A model generated the notes under the pieces. The model was given only the letters and a program-made list of their open reading frames with translations. It did not search any database and was not told the DNA's origin. Made by a program: the position numbers and the translations under genes. From positions 38,398-102,397 of the forward strand of contig CAMZHV010000004.1 in NCBI GenBank assembly GCA_947307015.1: a stretch of DNA of 64,000 bases. The letters are read 5' to 3'. Of this stretch, positions 1 to 6,721 are shown one piece after another; position 1 is the stretch's first letter; the number at the start of each line of letters is the position of its first letter. Source of the DNA: an uncultured Prevotellaceae bacterium. GTDB lineage: Bacteria; Bacteroidota; Bacteroidia; Bacteroidales; Bacteroidaceae.

Positions 1-49
1 TTCACGTATAGGACAGGACCTTCTGCATAGGTCTCCTATATCTCTCCAT

Positions 50-91
50 AGTTCGGCGTTGGCAGAACGATTGTTCCGCCAGCGCCGAACT
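50..91. repeat. 19-bp hairpin near left edge
   Basis: AGTTCGGCGTTGGCAGAAC is followed after GATT by its near-perfect reverse complement. Two positions are not Watson-Crick pairs. No T-run follows on either strand, so it is not a textbook terminator. It may end a transcript coming from outside the window. No gene is supported in bases 1-279. Confidence 0.6.
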
Positions 92-190
92 ACGTGCTAA
101 TATATGCTAATATTATTGATAAATATTGATGTTTCGTGTGCTCACTGTAACTTTTATAGGGTTTCGCGCGCGTGTAAAGAAAATTATTCG

Positions 191-198
191 TACCTTTG
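191..198 (+). promoter_or_regulatory. Bacteroidota -7 box (TACCTTTG) before the uronate operon
   Basis: TACCTTTG matches the TAnnTTTG -7 consensus of the Bacteroidota primary sigma factor. It lies about 80 bases before the likely ATG of the first dehydrogenase gene. The -33 element is weak. Confidence 0.55.
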
Positions 199-279
199 CG
201 GGCGTAATCCCAGAGGTGTTCGCAAACGCCCCCTCGGGTGTCAATCGTGAAGAATAAGGTTTTAAAACTTCAGGATATA

Positions 280-1296
280 ATGAAAGCATTACAGATTTCT
301 GACACAAAACAGCTTGATGTCATCGAGCTGTCAGCACCGTCGCCCGCTGCTGGTGAGGTGCTGCTACGCATCAATTACGTGGGCTTCTGCGGTTCCGACC
401 TCAACACCTATCGCGGTCGCAATGCCCTGGCTCTGAAGCCTGTCATCCCTGGCCATGAGATCAGCGCCATCGTGGAGAGGGTCGGGGAGGGCGTGCCCGC
501 TAAGTTTCAGACGGGACAGGTCGTGACCGTAGATCCTTATACCGCTTGTGGCAACTGTCCCAGCTGTCGTCGCCGTCGCTTCAACGCCTGCCAGCACAAC
601 GAGACTTTAGGTGTGCAGCGCCACGGCGCCATGCGCGAGTTCATCAGCGTGCCTTGGCAGAAGGTTATCCCTGCTGAGGGCTTAGCACCTCAGGATGTGG
701 CTTTGATCGAGCCCATGAGTGTCGGCTTCCATGCTGTGGATCGCGGACAGGTGACGGATGCTGACACCGTGTTGGTCATCGGCTGCGGCATGATTGGCGT
801 GGGTACTATCGTACGAGCCAGTCTGCGCGGCGCCACCGTTATCGCCATGGATCTCGACGACGAGAAACTCGCCTTAGCGCGAGAGTTGGGTGCTGCTGCC
901 ACAGTGAACAGTGGCACAGAGGATGTCCACGCACGCCTGCAGGAACTGACCGATGGCGCAGGTCCCGACGTGGTCATCGAAGCCGTGGGTGCAGTTCCCA
1001 CTTACAATACTGCTGTCAACGAGGTTGCCTTCACGGGTCGCATCGTCTGCATCGGCTACGCCCCTGGCGATGTGCCTCTGCCCACCCGCTTCTTCGTGCA
1101 GAAGGAGCTGGACATCCGAGGCTCGCGTAACGCTCTGCCTGATGATTTCCGCGCCGTCATCCGCTATCTGCGTCGCGGCCAGTGCCCCACTGAGAGATTG
1201 ATCTCTGGTATCGTGGCACCCGAGGATGCCGCTGAAGCCATGGCCGACTGGGATGCTGCTCCCGGTAAGGTCTTCAGAATCTTAGTGAAATTTTAA
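280..1296 (+). CDS. Zinc-dependent medium-chain dehydrogenase, L-galactonate 5-dehydrogenase-like
   Basis: 338 residues from ATG 280; the ORF track starts at an upstream GTG (238), but the family begins near MKALQ. GroES-like N-terminal half with catalytic zinc ligands C37, H59 and E60. Structural-zinc cysteines are C90, C93, C96 and C104. The Rossmann glycine motif VIGCGMIGVG lies near residue 165. The C-terminal GSRNALPDDF resembles the GSRNATPEDF I recall from E. coli LgoD, which oxidises L-galactonate to D-tagaturonate. It is followed 37 bases later by tagaturonate reductase and then altronate dehydratase, which fits that substrate. The family is clear; the exact substrate is inferred from context, and another polyol or aldonate is possible. 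Confidence 0.8.
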   Translation: MKALQISDTKQLDVIELSAPSPAAGEVLLRINYVGFCGSDLNTYRGRNALALKPVIPGHEISAIVERVGEGVPAKFQTGQVVTVDPYTACGNCPSCRRRRFNACQHNETLGVQRHGAMREFISVPWQKVIPAEGLAPQDVALIEPMSVGFHAVDRGQVTDADTVLVIGCGMIGVGTIVRASLRGATVIAMDLDDEKLALARELGAAATVNSGTEDVHARLQELTDGAGPDVVIEAVGAVPTYNTAVNEVAFTGRIVCIGYAPGDVPLPTRFFVQKELDIRGSRNALPDDFRAVIRYLRRGQCPTERLISGIVAPEDAAEAMADWDAAPGKVFRILVKF

Positions 1297-1333
1297 TTGT
1301 CGCAATAACGTTATAACGTAATAACGAATAATC

Positions 1334-2812
1334 ATGCAACCCCTTAATTCTACCACCGCTCCCAAGACCCTCCGCCCCGAGCGCATCATACAGTTTGGCG
1401 AAGGGAACTTCCTTCGCGCATTCATCGACTGGATCGTGTGGCAGATGGACCAGCGCACCGACTTCGATGCTTCCGTCGTCATCGTACAGCCCATTGCACA
1501 GGGCATGGCCGACCGCCTGCAGGCACAGGACTGCCTTTACCACGTCAACTTGCAGGGACTCCTCGATGGCCAGTCCGTGAACTCCCTTGAACTCATCGAC
1601 AGCGTCAGCCGTACCGTCAATCCTTACAATGACCATGCCGCCTTCTTGGCGCTGGCTGAGCAAAAGGACATCCGCTTTGTCATCTCCAATACTACCGAAG
1701 CTGGCATCGCCTTCGATCCTGCCTGCCGTTTGAATGACGCGCCGCCCTCTTCCTATCCTGGCAAGCTCACGCAGCTGCTCTATCATCGCTTCCGTGCCTT
1801 CAACGGCGACCCGACAAAGGGCCTTATCATCTTCCCCTGCGAACTCATCTTCCAAAACGGTCATCACCTCGTGGATTGCATCCGTAAGTATATCGAGCTG
1901 TGGAAGGATGACTTCGGCGGTGACTATGAAGCTTTCCAACAATGGTTCGAGCAGGCATGTTTCGTATGCACCACGCTCGTCGACCGCATCGTGCCGGGCT
2001 TCCCGCGCAAGAATATTGATGCTATTCAGCAGAAGGTGGGGTATGCCGATCAGATGGTGGTACAGGCCGAGGCTTTTCACCTCTGGGTCATTGAGACGGC
2101 ACCTAATCTGTCGTTGGAGCAGCTTGCCCGCGAGTTCCCTGCTGATAAGGCTGGCTTACATGTGGTGCTTACGCACGACGAGTCGCCGTACCACGAGCGT
2201 AAAGTGACATTGCTCAATGGCCCTCACACGGTGCTTTCGCCCGTGGCTTTCCTCGCTGGACTGAATATCGTTCGCGATGCCTGTCAGCATGAGGTTATCG
2301 GCCCCTTCATCCGCCGTGTGATGTATGAAGAGCTGTTGCCGACCCTGAACCTCCCCGAGGACGAGCTGCGCCGTTTTGCTGATGATGTGTTGGAACGCTT
2401 CTGCAATCCCTTCGTCGATCACCAGCTCACGAGCATCATGCTCAACAGCCTGCCCAAGTTCCAGACACGCGACCTGCCTGGCTTGAAGACGTACCTCGAA
2501 CGGCGCGGCACACTGCCTAAGGGCATCGTCCTTGGCCTTGCCGCCATTTGCGTCTATTACCGAGGCGGACAGCGCGCCGACGGCACCCCCATCCAGCCCA
2601 ACGATGATCCCCGCATCATGCAGCTGCTCACGGATTTGTGGGCAACGGGCGACCCGAAGCAAGTTTCTGAAGGTGTCCTTGCCGCTCAGGACCTTATTTG
2701 GCACGAGCACGGCGACCTCAACACCATTCCTGGCCTCACCGACCTCCTTGCCGAGTGCATCGCCAGCATCCTCGGACAAGGCATGATGGAGACCGTCAGG
2801 ACTCTGAAATAA
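1334..2812 (+). CDS. uxaB: Tagaturonate reductase (altronate oxidoreductase)
   Basis: 492 residues, close to the E. coli enzyme (about 483). Member of the mannitol dehydrogenase family; the N-terminal nucleotide-binding motif IIQFGEGNFLRAF lies near residues 18-30 and the C-terminal mannitol-dehydrogenase domain follows. It reduces D-tagaturonate to D-altronate with NADH in the cytosol. It sits between the LgoD-like dehydrogenase and altronate dehydratase on the same strand, so the three steps are probably co-transcribed from the box at 191. Uronate isomerase and the KDG kinase/aldolase are not in the window. Confidence 0.9.
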   Translation: MQPLNSTTAPKTLRPERIIQFGEGNFLRAFIDWIVWQMDQRTDFDASVVIVQPIAQGMADRLQAQDCLYHVNLQGLLDGQSVNSLELIDSVSRTVNPYNDHAAFLALAEQKDIRFVISNTTEAGIAFDPACRLNDAPPSSYPGKLTQLLYHRFRAFNGDPTKGLIIFPCELIFQNGHHLVDCIRKYIELWKDDFGGDYEAFQQWFEQACFVCTTLVDRIVPGFPRKNIDAIQQKVGYADQMVVQAEAFHLWVIETAPNLSLEQLAREFPADKAGLHVVLTHDESPYHERKVTLLNGPHTVLSPVAFLAGLNIVRDACQHEVIGPFIRRVMYEELLPTLNLPEDELRRFADDVLERFCNPFVDHQLTSIMLNSLPKFQTRDLPGLKTYLERRGTLPKGIVLGLAAICVYYRGGQRADGTPIQPNDDPRIMQLLTDLWATGDPKQVSEGVLAAQDLIWHEHGDLNTIPGLTDLLAECIASILGQGMMETVRTLK

Positions 2813-2824
2813 AACCTTTTGTCC

Positions 2825-2923
2825 ATGGCTACTTGGTGCAATAATAAGCGCTGGTACATTACTCCCGAAGCGTTGGCACAGTATCTCGAAGAGCGAAGGA
2901 AAGCAAAACAACAGAAGTCATGA
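2825..2923 (+). CDS. Possible 32-residue small protein between uxaB and uxaA
   Basis: ATG at 2825 opens a 32-codon frame ending in TGA at 2921-2923. It overlaps the uxaA start as ATGA, the arrangement typical of translational coupling, and begins 12 bases after the uxaB stop. The product starts MATWCNNKRWY and ends in a basic, charged helix-like tail (EERRKAKQQKS). It is below the ORF-track cutoff. I do not recognise it. It could be a real microprotein, a coupling device for uxaA, or chance; no clear Shine-Dalgarno is visible, which is common in this phylum. Confidence 0.4.
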   Translation: MATWCNNKRWYITPEALAQYLEERRKAKQQKS

Positions 2924-4437
2924 AAGAAGTAATGCAGATTCATCCCGCCGACACCGTGGCGGTGGCCTTGCAAACGCGTCCGGGTATCCCCGCAGGTCAT
3001 AAGTTCGCCCTGCGTGACATCGCCGAAGGCGAGGATGTCATCAAATACGGCTACCCCATCGGTCATGCGCTGCGTCCCATCCGTAAAGGCGAGTTGGTGG
3101 ATCATCATAATCTCGCAACGAATCTCAGCGGGACGGTGGATTATAGTAGCATAAAGCCGGATGCTTCCTCCCTCGCTCGGCTCGAAGAGACGCTTGACCC
3201 TTCAAGAACAGAGAGAGCTGTGGAAGCGTCTCCTACCTTTTTGGGTTACCTCCGTTCCGATGGTCAGGTAGGCATCCGCAACGATATTTGGGTCATCCCT
3301 ACTGTCGGCTGCGTCAATGGGATATGTCGGCAGATTGTGGAAAGGGCCAAGGCAGGGGGAGTGTCTTCTGTTCTCTATTTCCCTCACAACTACGGCTGCT
3401 CACAGCTTGGCGATGACCATGAGAACACGCGAAAGATTCTGCGTGATATGGTACTGCATCCCAATGCGGGCGGCGTACTCGTTGTCGGTCTTGGTTGCGA
3501 GAACAACCAGCCGCGCGACTTTGAGGCTATGCTGGGCAACTACGACCGCCAGCGCATCCGCTTCCTCGTCTGTCAGGAGGTCGAGGGCGATGAGGTTGAG
3601 GCTGGTGTGCAGGTTGTCAAGGAACTCTACGAGCAGGCACAGACTTTTACGCGCGTGCCCGTACCGCTCTCCAAGCTTCGCGTAGGACTGAAGTGCGGTG
3701 GCTCGGATGGTTTCTCAGGTATCACGGCCAACCCGTTGCTTGGCGCCTTCACCGACTTTCTCTGCACGAAGGTTGGCGGTACAGCCATTCTTACTGAAGT
3801 GCCTGAAATGTTTGGTGCCGAGACCATCCTCATGCGCCGCGCTGTCTCTGACGAAGTGCTGCAGGACATCATCCGCCTCATCAACGACTTCAAGGAATAC
3901 TACATCAGCCACGGCCAGCCCGTAGGCGAGAACCCTTCGCCCGGCAACAAAGCCGGGGGTATCTCCACCCTTGAAGAGAAAGCGCTCGGATGTACGCAGA
4001 AAGCCGGCTCCGCACCAGTCGTCGGCGTATTGGGTTATGGAGACCGCCTCAATCCTCCAAAAGCAACCAACTCCTCCCCCTTGGGGGAGGCCGGGAGGGG
4101 GCTTTACCTCCTCTCCGCTCCTGGCAACGACCTTGTGGCCTCTACCGCCCTCGCTGCTGCCGGCTGCCAACTCGTCCTCTTCACCACTGGTCGCGGCACG
4201 CCTTTCTCCACTTTCGTGCCAACGCTGAAGGTCAGCACGAACAGCGACCTCGCCCGTCGCAAGCCGCAGTGGATAGACTTCGATGCTGGTGTCTTGCTCG
4301 AAGATTTGCCGATGGATGAGCTCCTTCAGCGTTTCATCGCCTACATCATCGAAGTCGCTTCGGGGCATCAACAGACCACCGCCGAGCACCACGGCAACGC
4401 TGAGTTTGCCATCTTCAAGACTGGGGTTACATTGTGA
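2920..4437 (+). CDS. uxaA: Altronate dehydratase
   Basis: 505 residues against about 495 in E. coli. Residues 1-75 form the SAF-like N-terminal domain; the rest is the altronate dehydratase domain with the conserved NPSPGNKAGGIST and SAPGNDLVAS segments. It dehydrates D-altronate to 2-keto-3-deoxy-D-gluconate. Between GYGDRLN and LYLLSAPGND there are about 13 extra residues (PPKATNSSPLGEAGRG) not expected in the family. They are encoded by a GC-rich repeat (4071-4105) found elsewhere in the window. The insertion is in frame and sits next to the conserved motif, so the enzyme may still work. Last gene of the uronate operon. Confidence 0.9.
   Translation: MKEVMQIHPADTVAVALQTRPGIPAGHKFALRDIAEGEDVIKYGYPIGHALRPIRKGELVDHHNLATNLSGTVDYSSIKPDASSLARLEETLDPSRTERAVEASPTFLGYLRSDGQVGIRNDIWVIPTVGCVNGICRQIVERAKAGGVSSVLYFPHNYGCSQLGDDHENTRKILRDMVLHPNAGGVLVVGLGCENNQPRDFEAMLGNYDRQRIRFLVCQEVEGDEVEAGVQVVKELYEQAQTFTRVPVPLSKLRVGLKCGGSDGFSGITANPLLGAFTDFLCTKVGGTAILTEVPEMFGAETILMRRAVSDEVLQDIIRLINDFKEYYISHGQPVGENPSPGNKAGGISTLEEKALGCTQKAGSAPVVGVLGYGDRLNPPKATNSSPLGEAGRGLYLLSAPGNDLVASTALAAAGCQLVLFTTGRGTPFSTFVPTLKVSTNSDLARRKPQWIDFDAGVLLEDLPMDELLQRFIAYIIEVASGHQQTTAEHHGNAEFAIFKTGVTL
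4071..4105 (+). repeat. GC-rich element, subfamily A, inside uxaA
   Basis: CTCCTCCCCCTTGGGGGAGG is a near-palindrome followed by another G-rich run and CTTTA. The same pattern recurs at 8489-8520 and, inverted, at 14527-14562. It is translated in frame as part of uxaA. Confidence 0.6.
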
Positions 4438-4446
4438 TGAAGAGTG

Positions 4447-4488
4447 AAAAGTGAACAATGAAAAGTGAAAAATGAAAAGTGAACAATG
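4447..4488 (+). repeat. Three tandem 14-bp repeats ending in the tex start codon
   Basis: AAAAGTGAACAATG occurs at 4447-4460, 4461-4474 (one change) and 4475-4488. The last ATG is the tex start codon. Each unit ends in ATG, but the 14-bp period puts the upstream ATGs in other frames. Confidence 0.8.
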
Positions 4489-6687
4489 GAAAATACAGGA
4501 ACAAGCCTATTTGCTAAGCTCATAGCTGAGCGTCTCGGCCTGCGCGAACGTCAGGTGGAGGGCACGCTCACCCTTCTCGACGACGGCGCTACCATCCCCT
4601 TCATCGCCCGCTACCGCAAGGAACGCACGGGAGCCCTCGACGAGGTGCAGATAGCAGCCATCGCCGAACAGAACGACCGCCTCAAGGAGTTGGCTAAGCG
4701 CAAAGAGACCATCACCAAGACCATCACTGAACAGGAGAAGATGACACCCGAACTTGAGGCACGCATCGCTGCCTGCTGGGACGCTACCGAGCTCGAAGAT
4801 CTCTATCTGCCCTATAAACCCAAGCGTCGCACACGTGCGCAGGCGGCTCGCGAACAGGGTCTCGAACCGTTGGCGCTCATGCTCATACGAGGCGAACAGA
4901 ACCCTGAGCGTGCCGCACAGCGTTTCATCTCTGATGCTGTCGCCACCATCGAGGATGCCTTGCGTGGTGCTCAGGACATCATCGCCGAGATGGTCAGTGA
5001 GGATGAGCGCAGCCGACAGACCGTCCGTGGCACTTTCCGTCGCACAGCATATATCACGTCGAAGGTCGTCAAAGCCAAGGCCGACACCGATGAGGCGCAG
5101 AAGTTCTCCGACTATTTCGACTGGAGCGAGCCCCTCAAGCGTTGCTCCTCCCATCGTCTTCTGGCCATGCGTCGCGGCGAGGCTGAAGGTATTCTCCGCG
5201 TCAGCATCACCGTGGATGACGACGAATGTATAGAGAAGCTGCAAAGGCAGTGGAACACCCGCCCCCAGAGCTCTTCCGCCAGGGAGGGGAGAGGTTGCGC
5301 GATGTTGGTTGCTGAGGCTGTTGCCGACGGTTACAAGCGGTTGCTCTGCCCTTCCATTGAGAATGAGTTTGCGGCCTCCAGCAAAGAGTGCGCCGACGAG
5401 GAAGCCATCCGTGTTTTCGCCGAGAATCTGCGTCAGCTGCTCCTCGGAGCGCCTCTTGGTCAGAAGCGCGTCATGGGCATAGATCCTGGCTTCCGCACGG
5501 GCTGCAAGGTTGTATGCTTGGATGCACAGGGCAATCTCCTTCATCACGAAGCCATCTTCCCGCATCCCCCTGTGCGCAAGCCTGCCGAGGCCGCCGATGC
5601 CCTTGCCTCGATGATTCGTCGCTACAAGATAGAAGCCATTGCCATAGGCAACGGCACCGCCAGCCGCGAGACAAAAGGATTTGTGGAGATGGTCGTGAAG
5701 GAACTTAGCGCAGCCGCTTCCCCCGCTCACAAGGAGGAGCCGGGGGTTGGGCTTTATGTTGTTTCCGAGGACGGCGCATCCGTATATTCCGCCTCCAAGG
5801 TGGCGCGCGACGAGTTTCCCGATGAAGATGTCACCGTGCGTGGCGCCGTCAGCATCGGACGCCGTCTGATGGACCCGCTGGCCGAGCTTGTCAAAATAGA
5901 TCCCAAGAGCATTGGTGTAGGGCAGTACCAGCATGATGTTGATCAGACGAAGCTCAAGCGTAGCCTCGACCAGACCGTAGAGAGCTGTGTCAACAGCGTA
6001 GGCGTGAACCTCAACACCGCTTCCGTACATCTGCTTACCTATGTCAGCGGCCTTGGGCCGACATTGGCCAAGAACATCGTTGATTACCGCCGCGAAAACG
6101 GTGCCTTCACCTCACGTGCCCAGCTCAAGAAGGTGCCGCGCCTCGGGCCTGCCGCCTTCGAGCAATGTGCCGGCTTCCTGCGCATTGCCGATGCCAAGAA
6201 CCCGCTCGACAACAGCGCCGTACACCCCGAGCGCTATGCCCTCGTAGAGCAGATTGCTAAGGATCAAGGCTGCAAGGTCATCGATCTCATCCAACAGAAA
6301 GACATTCGCGCACGCGTAGATATAAAGAGGTATGTCAGTGCCGATGTTGGGCTTCCTACTTTAACCGACATCATGCAAGAATTAGAGAAGCCTGGTCGCG
6401 ACCCGCGTGAGGCGCTCGAGGAGTTTGAGTTCGACAGCCGTGTCACTTCCATCGACGACCTTGTGCCCGGCATGGAGCTCCCCGGCATTGTCACCAACAT
6501 CACCAACTTCGGTGCTTTCGTTGACATCGGCGTGCATCAGGATGGCCTCGTACACATCTCGCAACTTGCCGACAAATACGTCAGCCATCCTACTGACGTC
6601 GTTCATCTTCATCAGCATGTCCGCGTGCGGGTCACCGAAGTCGATCGCTGCCGTTCGCGTATTTCCCTCTCCATGCGTACCGCATGA
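4486..6687 (+). CDS. tex: Tex-family RNA-binding transcription accessory protein
   Basis: 733 residues. N-terminal helical Tex domain (1 to ~190), RNase H-like YqgF domain with GIDPGFRTG near residue 329, helix-hairpin-helix region with VNLNTASVHLL near 505, and a C-terminal S1 domain beginning around residue 662 (GIVTNITNFGAFVDIG). Tex binds nucleic acid and is linked to transcription and RNA handling. Two stretches look inserted relative to the family: NTRPQSSSAREGR in the N-terminal half, and SAAASPAHKEEPGVG after the RNase H-like fold. Both are encoded by GC-rich repeats (5256-5293, 5716-5756). The gene follows uxaA after a 48-base gap made of tandem repeats. Confidence 0.93.
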   Translation: MENTGTSLFAKLIAERLGLRERQVEGTLTLLDDGATIPFIARYRKERTGALDEVQIAAIAEQNDRLKELAKRKETITKTITEQEKMTPELEARIAACWDATELEDLYLPYKPKRRTRAQAAREQGLEPLALMLIRGEQNPERAAQRFISDAVATIEDALRGAQDIIAEMVSEDERSRQTVRGTFRRTAYITSKVVKAKADTDEAQKFSDYFDWSEPLKRCSSHRLLAMRRGEAEGILRVSITVDDDECIEKLQRQWNTRPQSSSAREGRGCAMLVAEAVADGYKRLLCPSIENEFAASSKECADEEAIRVFAENLRQLLLGAPLGQKRVMGIDPGFRTGCKVVCLDAQGNLLHHEAIFPHPPVRKPAEAADALASMIRRYKIEAIAIGNGTASRETKGFVEMVVKELSAAASPAHKEEPGVGLYVVSEDGASVYSASKVARDEFPDEDVTVRGAVSIGRRLMDPLAELVKIDPKSIGVGQYQHDVDQTKLKRSLDQTVESCVNSVGVNLNTASVHLLTYVSGLGPTLAKNIVDYRRENGAFTSRAQLKKVPRLGPAAFEQCAGFLRIADAKNPLDNSAVHPERYALVEQIAKDQGCKVIDLIQQKDIRARVDIKRYVSADVGLPTLTDIMQELEKPGRDPREALEEFEFDSRVTSIDDLVPGMELPGIVTNITNFGAFVDIGVHQDGLVHISQLADKYVSHPTDVVHLHQHVRVRVTEVDRCRSRISLSMRTA
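5256..5293 (-). repeat. GC-rich element, subfamily B, inside tex (first copy)
   Basis: On the minus strand the stretch reads CTCCCCTCCCTGGCGG..., then GGGGG and CGGGT. This matches the intergenic copy at 36418-36454 (CTCCCCTCCCTGACGG...). It is translated in frame. Confidence 0.55.
5716..5756 (+). repeat. GC-rich element, subfamily B, inside tex (second copy)
   Basis: A C-run, AGGAGGA, then CCGGGGGTTGGGCTTTA, the same plan as 36418-36454 (GGTTGGGGGTGGGTCTTT). It is translated in frame between the RNase H-like fold and the conserved VVSEDGAS motif. Confidence 0.5.
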
Positions 6688-6721
6688 CGCTGAGGCTCTG
6701 CGAGCTGTTCCCTTGCAAACA

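Noticed and set aside
3931-3970. Another inserted GC-rich repeat in uxaA (NPSPGNKAGGIST)
   Set aside because: This motif is part of conserved UxaA sequence.
4507-6030. 507-residue minus-strand ORF
   Set aside because: Shadow of tex caused by GC-rich codons; tex has clear domains and this frame has none.
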